Shown here: positions 8,081 to 15,358 of the stretch, piece after piece | Layout: each line of letters starts with the position of its first letter | Numbering within the stretch: the stretch's first letter is position 1 | Origin: Clostridiales bacterium | GTDB taxonomy: Bacteria > Bacillota > Clostridia > Christensenellales > Aristaeellaceae | Assembly: GCA_004555535.1 (NCBI GenBank) | Contig: SFHU01000021.1 | Location: 1-35,168 of the forward strand | Direction of reading: 5' to 3' | Length of the DNA stretch: 35,168 nt | The notes under the pieces: model-generated | Seen by the model: only the letters and a program-made list of their open reading frames with translations | The model's database searches: none | What the model was told of the DNA's origin: nothing | Translations under genes and position numbers: made by a program

Positions 8081-9472
8081 TCAGAGCATCGTCTTCTCCC
8101 ACTTGCGGCCCGCCAGGCGGATGAGGAACAGCACGCCGCGCACGCTGAGCTCCACCGCCATGCCAACCCAGACGCCGACCAGCCCAACCCGCGGGGCGAG
8201 CAGCGCCGCGATGGGCAGACGCACGCACCACATGCTCACAAAGTTGAGCAGGCTGGCCGCGAGCGTATCTCCCGCGCCGCGGAACACGCCGGAGGCGACG
8301 ATCGATGCGGCGAACATCGGCTCGGCAAAGGCCTCGATGCGCAGCACGCGCGCGCCCAGATCGATAACCGCGGCATCCGGGCTCAAAAAGCCGATCATCA
8401 GCGGCGCGGCCACAAACATCAGCGCGCCGCTGAGCGACATGATCGCAATGCCCATCCCGGTCGTCAGCCAGCCCAGACGGCGCGTCAAATCCTTCCGCTT
8501 CGCGCCGATGCTCTGGCCGATCAGCGTCGTCGCGGCGGCGGCGATGCCGTAGCCCGGCATGTAGCACAGGCTCTCCGCCGTCACGGCGAAGGAGTTGGCC
8601 GCGATGGCAATGGTGCCCAGCGGCGCGACGATGCTCGTGGCGACCACCTGCGCGCCGCTCATGATCGCGCGCTCCAGTCCCAGCGGAGCGGCGATGTGCA
8701 GCCCGCGCCGCCAGTCCTCCGCCTCAAAGTGCAGCCTCTCGCTCCGCCTGAGCCGCAGCATCGGGCTGCGCGCCAGCAGGAAGAACGCCATCACCAGCGC
8801 GATCACCGCCTGCGAGAGCGCCGTGCCCAGCGCCGCGCCCATGACGCCCAGGCCCGCGCCCGGGATACGCAGGCCCAGGACATGCGATTCCGGGAAGATG
8901 AGCAGCAGGTTGAACACGACATCGAGCGCGCACATCAGCACATGCAGAAGGCTCGGCACGCGCATGTTGCCGCTCGCCTGCAGCATGCCGCCGCAGAGGT
9001 TGTTCGTCTGCACAAAGGGCAGGCTCAGCGCATAGACGAGGAAATAGCGCGAGGCGTTGGTGCAGAGCTCCTCGGCGCCGCCCAGCCAGCGCGGCAGCGC
9101 CGTGCTCACCGCCGCGCCCGCCAGCGCGAGCAGCAAGCCGAAGCTCACGGAGGCCAGAAAACCCTGCTTCATGAGATTGCGCGCCGTTTTGACCTCGCCC
9201 GCGCCGATCCGCTGGGCCACCTGCACAGTGAAGCCCATGGCAACCGCCGCGCACAGTCCGCCGAAGAGCCAGGTGCTCGACGACATCAGGCCGATGGACG
9301 CAGAATCCGCCGCGCCCAGGCGCCCCACCATCGAGGCGTCGATATACTGCATCACGATCGACGACACCTGCGCCAGGATGGCCGGCAGGCTCAGCTGCGC
9401 AATCAGCAGAATCTGCTCGCGCAGTGCGAGCTGCTCCCCGCCGCGCAGGGATTCAAGCAAGTCTCTCTTCAT
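8081..9472 (-). CDS. MATE family multidrug/cation antiporter
   Basis: Inner-membrane exporter of 463 aa, expected to expel organic cations or metabolites using a Na+ or H+ gradient. It has the twelve-helix length and internal two-fold pattern of the MATE family: the first-half motif MVGRLGAADSASIGLM, a central cytoplasmic loop near residues 225-245, and the second-half motif LIGQSIGAKRKDLTRR followed by GVFRGAGDT. The start at 9472 (MKRDLLESL) is chosen because family members begin close to this point and GGAG lies eight bases upstream. A second ATG at 9547, with GGGAGG just before it, would add 25 mostly basic residues and is a real alternative. No regulator is adjacent. The substrate cannot be predicted from sequence. 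Confidence 0.9.
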   Translation of the reverse strand: MKRDLLESLRGGEQLALREQILLIAQLSLPAILAQVSSIVMQYIDASMVGRLGAADSASIGLMSSSTWLFGGLCAAVAMGFTVQVAQRIGAGEVKTARNLMKQGFLASVSFGLLLALAGAAVSTALPRWLGGAEELCTNASRYFLVYALSLPFVQTNNLCGGMLQASGNMRVPSLLHVLMCALDVVFNLLLIFPESHVLGLRIPGAGLGVMGAALGTALSQAVIALVMAFFLLARSPMLRLRRSERLHFEAEDWRRGLHIAAPLGLERAIMSGAQVVATSIVAPLGTIAIAANSFAVTAESLCYMPGYGIAAAATTLIGQSIGAKRKDLTRRLGWLTTGMGIAIMSLSGALMFVAAPLMIGFLSPDAAVIDLGARVLRIEAFAEPMFAASIVASGVFRGAGDTLAASLLNFVSMWCVRLPIAALLAPRVGLVGVWVGMAVELSVRGVLFLIRLAGRKWEKTML

Positions 9473-9611
9473 CGCTGTACTCCATTGCTTTCCCGTGTGG
9501 TTTCTCCGACTACTATTTCGCGCCTGCCGCCTGTTCTCCTGCCTCATTTTCCTCCCTCATCAAATTACAGCAGATTTGGGACACACTCCCTTTTCAGGAA
9601 TCCGCGTGCAC

Positions 9612-9647
9612 AAAAGGGCTGCCGGACGGTACACCGCCCGGCAGCCC
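9612..9647 (-). terminator. Terminator downstream of the flavin reductase gene
   Basis: A 10-bp perfect stem (9616-9625 with 9638-9647) contains a smaller internal CGGT/ACCG pairing in the loop. On the minus strand it is followed by TTTTG, matching the end of the reductase gene at 9684. Confidence 0.72.
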
Positions 9648-9683
9648 AGGTTTATGGATTGTTTTGCTGGCAATCTGTGCCGC

Positions 9684-12191
9684 TTACTGGTTGTCCGCGG
9701 TCACAGCCTTCGCAGCCGTGCGGCCGGAAACGAAGATCTCGACGATCGCGTTGCCGCCCAGGCGGTTGCCGCCGTGGATGCCGCCGGTGACCTCGCCCGC
9801 CGCGTACAGGCCGGCGATGGCGTTGCCCTCAGCATCCAGCACATGGCGATCGGTGTCCACGACAACGCCGCCCATGGTGTGGTGCGTGGACGGAGCCATC
9901 AGGCGGACGCGCAGCGTCGTGTTCTCCAGATCGTAGGTCTCGACGTTGTAGGTGCCGTCCTCGTTCTTCTCGACATCACCGATGGTGCGGGAAGCGATCG
10001 CCTTGCCGACATCCTCAAACTCACGCTGGCCCATGACAGCCATGTCGTAGTTGCGGATGGTCTCCAGGACGACATCCGGATCGGCCTCGACACCCAGCTG
10101 CGCGAACAGATCGCCCAGCTCGGTCGCCTTGCGGGTGTAGTAGCGGCCGTCAAAGTCACCCTCGCCCAGCTGGATCGGGCCCGGGATCGGCTCAGTGACG
10201 TTGTAGATCTCGATAAACACGCCCTTGGTGCCGTTGACCTCGATGCCGTTTTTAAACTCCGCCAGAGAGAGCACGTCGCGCTCGGAGCCCTCGTCGACAA
10301 AGCGCTTGCCGGTGGTCGGGTTGATGTAGACAGCGTAGTTGCCGCCGCCGAAGGCCAGGTTGCCGTTGTCGATCCAGGAGATCGGCATCAGCTGCGTGTA
10401 GCCCATGCCGGTCGTCGCGGCGCCGACAGCCTCAGCCATCGCGATGCCGTCGCCCTGCAGGGAGGAGCGGTTGGTCGTCTTGGTCGCGGTGGAGAGATAC
10501 TCGCTGGACCAGTAGACGTTGCTCTCCACGACCTCGTTGATGTTCGCGGCATAGCCGCCAGTCGCCAGAATGACGCCCTTCGTCGCATGCGCGGTCACCT
10601 CAGTGCCGTCGTAGCGAACCGCCTTGACGCCGGTCACGCGGCCGGTCTCATCGGTGATCAGGCTCTGCGCATCGGTGCGCAGCATCACCTGGTTGGCCTC
10701 GTTGGCCTGCAGGAACGCGGTCATCGGCGCCATGAAGTATGTGCCCCAGCGGCCGCCGTAGGTCTCGGCCTCGCCGTCGCCGTCCGCGTCGACGTTCGCG
10801 CCGACGAACTCGTTCTCACGATACCACAGCGCGCCGATGAGGGTCGGCTGGGTATCCTCGACGAAGGTCGCGCCCATGGACTCGAGCCACGGCTTGAGCT
10901 CCTGGCCGTCGTTGATGAACTGGGAAACCAGATCGATGTCGCCATAGATCCACTCGGAGCCGTCCGCGCTCTGGCGCAGGCCGCCGTAGTAGGTCTGGAA
11001 GATGTGCAGGTTGATCGTGGAGAAGAGGGTCAGGTGGTTCTCGGCCACACCCGCGTCAAGCTGCGGCTGCGCCCAATCGAGGTACGCCTGAATCTCCGCC
11101 TTGAGGGCCTGCAGGGTCGGCAGGTAATCGGCATGGACGCCGTGCTTGGAGAGCTCGACGATGTCGCCCGCCACATACTCGTGATCCTTGTAGTAGTCCG
11201 CGTCAAACGGCTCCTCGCTCCAGGCCAGGATGGTCTTCAGCTGATCGATGCAGCCCTGGACGGACTTGACCTTGTTGTAGGTGTTGCCGTCGAAGCCCAC
11301 GCCGGTCGTCGCGTCCGGATCCGCCGGATCCCAGACGAGGTACGGCATGACGGACTGATACTGGCCGCCGGAGACGAGCGTGTTGCCGCCGACCTCGGCG
11401 TTCTTCTCGATGACGAGCACGGTGTTGCCGTCCTGCGCAGCCTGAGCGGCAGCCGCAATGCCCGCGCCGCCCGCGCCCACGATGACGACATCATAGGTCA
11501 CGTCGACGGGCGCCTCGGCCACAACCGCGACGGTGTTCGCCTGGAAGGCCGCCAGGTTGGTGCAGCCGGCCTGCTCCGCAGCGGCGTTCACGGCATTGCG
11601 CAGCGCACGGCTGGTGAAGGTCGCGCCGGAGACGCCGTCCACGCCGGTGCCGTTGGCCTCGATCATCTGCGGGATCATGATGTCATAAGCGACATCGCCC
11701 ACATGTGCGGTCTCTCCGCTGGCATCGACGGTGATGCCGGTCAGCGCGGTCTCGCTGAAGGTCGCGGTCACGGTCACGTCGCCGTTGTAGCCCGCGGCGG
11801 TCGCCGTGTAGCTGCCCGCGGTGAAGGCCAGCTCAGCCGCCTCGGTAGCCTCGCCCTTCGCCTGCGCCAGCGCATCGCCCAGCGCAGCCTTGAGAGCCTC
11901 ACTGGTCACGGTCGCGCCGGTGATGGCCTCGACCGCCTCCGCATCACTCGCGCCGACCAGCGTCTCGGCGTTCTTCGCGATGACCTGTCCGCCAAGGGCC
12001 TCGGTCTCGGAAGCGCCGGTGATCTCGATCGCCGTGATGGCCTCCTCATCGACGGTCACCTTGACGCTGACCGTGCCGCCGAAGCCCTGCGCGGAGCCTT
12101 CATACTCGCCCGGCGTGAACGTCGCGGCAGAAGCGGCGCAGGCGCAGAGCACCAGGGTCAGCGCCAGGAGAACAGAAAGAAGCTTCTTCAT
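9684..12191 (-). CDS. Secreted FMN/FAD flavin reductase (fumarate/urocanate reductase-like), substrate unknown
   Basis: Extracytoplasmic reductase of 835 aa that would pass electrons from covalent FMN to FAD and then to a small organic acceptor. A signal peptide (about 1-22) is followed by two FMN_bind domains with flavinylation motifs ITGATVTS (Thr94) and VSGATFTS (Thr191); the second matches the Dxx(S/T)GAT consensus better. The FAD_binding_2 domain follows, with VGAGGAG at 238-244. Of the fumarate reductase catalytic residues, the proton-donor Arg is kept in GSERD (Arg638), the His pair in HHTMGG (770-771) and the Arg in GGNRLGGNA (Arg810). The substrate-anchoring His of fumarate reductase is Met602 in QLMPIS. 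Tight fumarate binding is therefore doubtful. FMN attachment needs an ApbE transferase not present here. The start at 12191 has GGAGGAAG. The MerR gene upstream and its operator suggest inducible expression. Confidence 0.88.
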   Translation of the reverse strand: MKKLLSVLLALTLVLCACAASAATFTPGEYEGSAQGFGGTVSVKVTVDEEAITAIEITGASETEALGGQVIAKNAETLVGASDAEAVEAITGATVTSEALKAALGDALAQAKGEATEAAELAFTAGSYTATAAGYNGDVTVTATFSETALTGITVDASGETAHVGDVAYDIMIPQMIEANGTGVDGVSGATFTSRALRNAVNAAAEQAGCTNLAAFQANTVAVVAEAPVDVTYDVVIVGAGGAGIAAAAQAAQDGNTVLVIEKNAEVGGNTLVSGGQYQSVMPYLVWDPADPDATTGVGFDGNTYNKVKSVQGCIDQLKTILAWSEEPFDADYYKDHEYVAGDIVELSKHGVHADYLPTLQALKAEIQAYLDWAQPQLDAGVAENHLTLFSTINLHIFQTYYGGLRQSADGSEWIYGDIDLVSQFINDGQELKPWLESMGATFVEDTQPTLIGALWYRENEFVGANVDADGDGEAETYGGRWGTYFMAPMTAFLQANEANQVMLRTDAQSLITDETGRVTGVKAVRYDGTEVTAHATKGVILATGGYAANINEVVESNVYWSSEYLSTATKTTNRSSLQGDGIAMAEAVGAATTGMGYTQLMPISWIDNGNLAFGGGNYAVYINPTTGKRFVDEGSERDVLSLAEFKNGIEVNGTKGVFIEIYNVTEPIPGPIQLGEGDFDGRYYTRKATELGDLFAQLGVEADPDVVLETIRNYDMAVMGQREFEDVGKAIASRTIGDVEKNEDGTYNVETYDLENTTLRVRLMAPSTHHTMGGVVVDTDRHVLDAEGNAIAGLYAAGEVTGGIHGGNRLGGNAIVEIFVSGRTAAKAVTADNQ

Positions 12192-12214
12192 GTTTCTTCC
12201 TCCTCGTATTTCTG

Positions 12215-12236
12215 GATTGACAATTCAGTGTCAATC
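12215..12236 (-). promoter_or_regulatory. Second perfect dyad in the flavin reductase leader
   Basis: GATTGACA (12215-12222) and TGTCAATC (12229-12236) form perfect 8-nt arms around a 6-nt loop, a little downstream of the -10 and before the ribosome binding site. It may be a protein operator or an RNA hairpin. It is unrelated in sequence to the MerR operator. Confidence 0.5.
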
Positions 12237-12246
12237 TCTTGGCTTT

Positions 12247-12277
12247 ATTATACAATCAAAAGCGGCTTTCGAGTCAA
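12247..12277 (-). promoter_or_regulatory. MerR-type promoter with operator in a 19-bp spacer (flavin reductase)
   Basis: On the minus strand TTGACT (12277-12272) and TATAAT (12252-12247) are separated by 19 bp, the overlong spacing typical of MerR-activated promoters. The spacer is almost filled by an imperfect dyad centred on GAAAGCCGCTTTT (12255-12271). The identical 17-mer recurs at 13158-13174, before the MerR-family gene. Confidence 0.8.
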
Positions 12278-12343
12278 GCGGTTGTTCTGCATCTTTTCCT
12301 TCATTTTCGCCTGTCTGCCGTCCTGCGCCGGACGGCCTGCCGG

Positions 12344-13141
12344 TTAAAGAAATGGCATATAGGTGTCATAGTAGTGCTTGCGCTTGCCGCCAGAGCAGTC
12401 CACCAGCAGCATGCTGCCCCAGATCGCGCCGCTGGGCGTAAAGCGGTGCATCCTCGCAAAAGAGAGAATCGGGCCGAAGATGACCTCCGGGCGCTCATAC
12501 TGCTCCTCGCCGCAATGCACGACGGCATGCAGCGCCATGCCGCCCGAAAGGATCTGCATGGTTTTGCCGTTTGGCTCAAACCCATAGTCTCCAGCGCGCT
12601 CCTGCGGGATCAGCAGTGAAAAGCCCGCCCGTTCGTCCTCGGTCCGCTTGACGATACCCAGACTGACAGCCGGCATGGCTTCCAGCCATCGCTGGGCAAG
12701 CGCCTGCCCCGCCTTGTCCCGCGGAACGATACCGCCGCCCTCGCCGCGGAACATCAGCATCGGACCGACAGCGCAGATGTCAACCACGCCGTTCCCCCGC
12801 TCGATCGGCTCACTCAGATCAATCAGGCGCGCGATATCCCGTGCCAGCGCGGCATATTGCGCAGAAAGCCGCGCCGCCTCTGCGCGCTGCTCGCGCATTC
12901 TGTCCAGCACCTGCCGCCCGTTCATCCCATCGCTGGAAAACTGGGCCGCGATCTCGCGGAGGGGGACGCCCATCGCCCGGTACTTCTTCGCGCTGATGAG
13001 CCGCATCACATCCGCATCCTCATAATACCGCCGCCCGGACTGCTCCTTGGGCGTGTTGATGATGCCCTCCTTCTCGTAAAAATGCAGCGCGCTGGTCGTC
13101 ATGCCCAGCACACGAGAGACATCCCCGATCGAATAGCGCAT
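12344..13141 (-). CDS. MerR-family regulator with GyrI-like effector domain
   Basis: Cytoplasmic transcription regulator of 265 aa. The N-terminal winged helix-turn-helix (1-70) reads IGDVSRVLGMTTSALHFYEK and then SGRRYYEDADVMRL, the standard MerR signature. A coiled-coil dimer helix (about 80-115, rich in Ala, Arg and Glu) follows. The C-terminal part (about 120-265) resembles GyrI-like small-molecule-binding domains and ends with the characteristic YYDTYMPF. The start at 13141 has GGAGGGAA seven bases upstream; an in-frame ATG 14 codons earlier lacks such a site. It lies 152 bp upstream of the flavin reductase on the same strand. Its likely operator is present both in the reductase promoter and in its own leader, so it should activate the reductase on binding an effector and control itself. 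No metal-binding Cys set is visible, so the effector is probably an organic molecule. Confidence 0.9.
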   Translation of the reverse strand: MRYSIGDVSRVLGMTTSALHFYEKEGIINTPKEQSGRRYYEDADVMRLISAKKYRAMGVPLREIAAQFSSDGMNGRQVLDRMREQRAEAARLSAQYAALARDIARLIDLSEPIERGNGVVDICAVGPMLMFRGEGGGIVPRDKAGQALAQRWLEAMPAVSLGIVKRTEDERAGFSLLIPQERAGDYGFEPNGKTMQILSGGMALHAVVHCGEEQYERPEVIFGPILSFARMHRFTPSGAIWGSMLLVDCSGGKRKHYYDTYMPFL

Positions 13142-13157
13142 CGCCGTTCCCTCCGAT

Positions 13158-13174
13158 ATCAAAAGCGGCTTTCG
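13158..13174 (-). promoter_or_regulatory. Second copy of the MerR operator, in the regulator's own leader
   Basis: Plus-strand ATCAAAAGCGGCTTTCG, identical over all 17 nt to 12255-12271. It lies just upstream of the ribosome binding site of the MerR gene and about 85 bp downstream of that gene's promoter -10, a position suited to roadblock-type autorepression rather than activation. Confidence 0.72.
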
Positions 13175-13257
13175 GTTTTTCATTTGTTTTTGCAGTTCCG
13201 CTTTGCAGTTTATTCACACTTTTTTCGTCATTTCCTCAATCTTTTCACCTTTCTTCA

Positions 13258-13286
13258 ATTTTACACAGTTTCCGGGAAAACTTCAA
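13258..13286 (-). promoter_or_regulatory. Promoter of the MerR-family regulator gene
   Basis: On the minus strand TTGAAG (13286-13281), a 17-nt spacer and TAAAAT (13263-13258). It lies back to back with the mnmG promoter and gives a leader of roughly 110 nt that contains the operator. Confidence 0.6.
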
Positions 13287-13312
13287 GCACCTTCTCCTTT
13301 TGGTCATGTGTG

Positions 13313-13321
13313 TGCTATAAT
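13313..13321 (+). promoter_or_regulatory. Extended -10 promoter of mnmG
   Basis: TGC followed by TATAAT (13316-13321) makes an extended -10. No good -35 is visible 17 bp upstream. The spacing to the mnmG start is 33 bp. Confidence 0.6.
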
Positions 13322-13354
13322 AAGCAGGACTTTTTCCGTCTTTGGAGGAACACC

Positions 13355-15250
13355 ATGGATCGCTTTGATATCGCCGTCATCGGCGCGGGACACGCGGGCT
13401 GCGAGGCCGCGCTCGCCTGTGCGCGGATGGGTCTGCATACGCTGCTGCTCACGCTCAACCTGGATGCCGTCGCCCTCATGCCCTGCAACCCTGCCATCGG
13501 CGGAACGGGCAAGGGCCACCTCGTGCGCGAGATCGACGCGCTCGGCGGCGAGATGGGCCGCGCGATCGACGACACGTTCATCCAGTCGCGCATGCTCAAC
13601 ACCGGCAAGGGCCCGGCCGTCCACTCCCTGCGCGCGCAGGCGGACAAGCGGGCCTATCAGCGCCGGATGCTGCGCGCGCTCTTTGCCGAGCCGAACCTCG
13701 AGGTGCGCCAGGGCGAATGCGGGGAGCTCCTGACGGAAAACGGCGCCGTGACCGGCCTGCGCACAACGACCGGCGCGCAGATCACCTGCTCCGCCGCCAT
13801 CGTCTGCTCCGGCGTGTACATGGACAGCCGGATCATCATCGGCGAATGCAGCTGGATGGGCGGGCCGCAGGGGCTGCTCGCCTCCGCGCATCTGGCGGGC
13901 GCGCTCCGCGCCCTCGGCCTGTCGCTGCGACGCTTCAAGACCGGCACGCCGCCTCGCGTGGACGCCGCGTCGATCGATTTTGACGAGATGGAGCCGCAGC
14001 CCGGCGACGAGCCGGTCACGCCCTTCTCCTTCCTGACCGATCCGGATGCGCTCGTCAACCGCGCGCAGTGCTACCTGACCTACACCAATGAAGAGACGCA
14101 CCGCATCATCCGCGAGAACATCCACCGCGCGCCGATGTACGCCGGCGCCATCCACGGCACGGGCGCACGCTACTGCCCCTCCATCGAGGACAAGATCATG
14201 CGCTTTGCCGACAAGGAGCGCCATCAGCTCTTTCTGGAGCCGGAGGGGCTCGAGACGAACGAATGGTACGTTCAGGGCCTGTCGACCTCGATGCCCGAGG
14301 ATGTCCAGCTCGCGATGCTCCACACGATTCCGGGCCTGCGCCGTGCGCGCGTGCTGCGCCTGGCTTATGCCATCGAATACGAGTGCATCGATCCGCTGCA
14401 GCTGCGCGCCGATCTCTCCTGCCGCAGCGTGCCCGGCCTCTACTTCGCCGGGCAGATCAACGGCACCAGCGGCTATGAGGAGGCCGCCGCGCAGGGTATC
14501 CTCGCGGGCATCAACGCGGCGCGCCATGTGCAGGGAAAGCCGCCCGTCATCCTCGGCCGGGATCAGGCCTACATCGGCGTGCTCGTGGACGACCTGACGA
14601 CCAAGGGCACCAACGAGCCCTACCGGATGATGACCAGCCGCTGCGAGTACCGCCTGCTGCTGCGGCAGGACAATGCCGATCTCCGCCTGACCGAAATCGG
14701 CTATGAGGTCGGACTTGCCTCCCGCGAGCGCCTTGAGCGCATGCGCTTAAAGCACGCCACCGCGCAGGAGGCCATCGCGCAGCTCAAGCGGATCTGGCTG
14801 CCCAAAACGCCGGAGCGAGACGCCTGGCTGCAGGCGCACGGCCAGGCAGAAGCGCCCTCGAGCGTCTGCGCCGCCGACCTGCTGCGCCGCCCGGGCATCC
14901 GATACGACGACCTGCTCGGGCTCGATCCACGCATCGCGCCGCTCTCCCCCGACGTGCGCGAGCAGGTCGAGATCACGCTGCGCTACGAGGGGTATCTCGA
15001 GAAGGAGCGCAGGCAGGTCGAGGCCTTCCGCCGCTCGGAGGACATGCTCCTTCCGCAGGGCTTTGACTACATGACCCTCGACGGTCTGCGCATCGAGGCG
15101 CGCCAGAAGCTGACCGCGCATCAGCCGCGCTCTCTGGGCGAGGCCAGCCGCATCTCCGGCGTCTCGCCGGGGGATGTGACGGTGCTGATGGTCTTTCTGG
15201 AAAAGCGACGGCTTGAGGCGCGCCGCGGGGACGCCTCAAGCAATAATTGA
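13355..15250 (+). CDS. mnmG: tRNA uridine-5-carboxymethylaminomethyl modification enzyme, FAD subunit
   Basis: MnmG (GidA), 631 aa, works with MnmE to install carboxymethylaminomethyl at the wobble uridine of certain tRNAs, using FAD and methylene-tetrahydrofolate. The FAD-binding GAGHAGCEAALA starts at residue 10. The family signature MPCNPAIGGTGKGHLVREID follows, then RFKTGTPPR and EYECIDPLQL. A C-terminal helical domain for MnmE/tRNA contact ends the protein, with the SGVSPGDV motif near the end. The start at 13355 has GGAGGAA and agrees with the glycine motif position; longer upstream in-frame sequence overlaps the divergent MerR gene and is not coding. The usual neighbours mnmE and rsmG are absent. 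It appears to be a single-gene transcript, with a strong hairpin just after the stop. Confidence 0.97.
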   Translation: MDRFDIAVIGAGHAGCEAALACARMGLHTLLLTLNLDAVALMPCNPAIGGTGKGHLVREIDALGGEMGRAIDDTFIQSRMLNTGKGPAVHSLRAQADKRAYQRRMLRALFAEPNLEVRQGECGELLTENGAVTGLRTTTGAQITCSAAIVCSGVYMDSRIIIGECSWMGGPQGLLASAHLAGALRALGLSLRRFKTGTPPRVDAASIDFDEMEPQPGDEPVTPFSFLTDPDALVNRAQCYLTYTNEETHRIIRENIHRAPMYAGAIHGTGARYCPSIEDKIMRFADKERHQLFLEPEGLETNEWYVQGLSTSMPEDVQLAMLHTIPGLRRARVLRLAYAIEYECIDPLQLRADLSCRSVPGLYFAGQINGTSGYEEAAAQGILAGINAARHVQGKPPVILGRDQAYIGVLVDDLTTKGTNEPYRMMTSRCEYRLLLRQDNADLRLTEIGYEVGLASRERLERMRLKHATAQEAIAQLKRIWLPKTPERDAWLQAHGQAEAPSSVCAADLLRRPGIRYDDLLGLDPRIAPLSPDVREQVEITLRYEGYLEKERRQVEAFRRSEDMLLPQGFDYMTLDGLRIEARQKLTAHQPRSLGEASRISGVSPGDVTVLMVFLEKRRLEARRGDASSNN

Positions 15251-15252
15251 AT

Positions 15253-15281
15253 GTTTTCTCTCCCCTTCGGGGAGAGAAAAC
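15253..15281 (+). terminator. Terminator after mnmG
   Basis: A perfect 13-bp stem (15253-15265 with 15269-15281) has a TTC loop and sits three bases after the mnmG stop. It is followed by GCTTTTG. An A/T-rich base on the left arm would also let it act from the other strand. Confidence 0.82.
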
Positions 15282-15300
15282 GCTTTTGTCAACGGTCTGC

Positions 15301-15340
15301 AAGAAGCGGTTCCCTCCATCCCAGGAAGGAACCGCTTCTT
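15301..15340 (-). terminator. Terminator-like hairpin between amt and mnmG
   Basis: A perfect 13-bp stem (15301-15313 with 15328-15340) lies between the converging amt and mnmG ends. The T-tract is poor on either side, so it may be a second, weaker stop or an mRNA 3'-end stabiliser for the amt transcript. Confidence 0.6.
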
Positions 15341-15358
15341 ATATTTATGGAAGGGAGA

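Noticed and set aside
9473..9547. Upstream start that would lengthen the MATE protein by 25 residues
   Set aside because: It has a good GGGAGG, but only three to four bases from the ATG, and adds a basic tail not typical of the family. Kept as an alternative rather than as the main call.
9684..12191. Naming the flavin reductase as fumarate or urocanate reductase
   Set aside because: The substrate-anchoring position is Met602, neither the His of fumarate reductases nor the Tyr reported for urocanate reductase, so a specific substrate name is not supported.
9057..12347. 1096-codon open frame antisense to the flavin reductase and part of the MATE gene
   Set aside because: It spans two unrelated real genes and their intergenic terminator, with no family motif; a by-product of codon bias.
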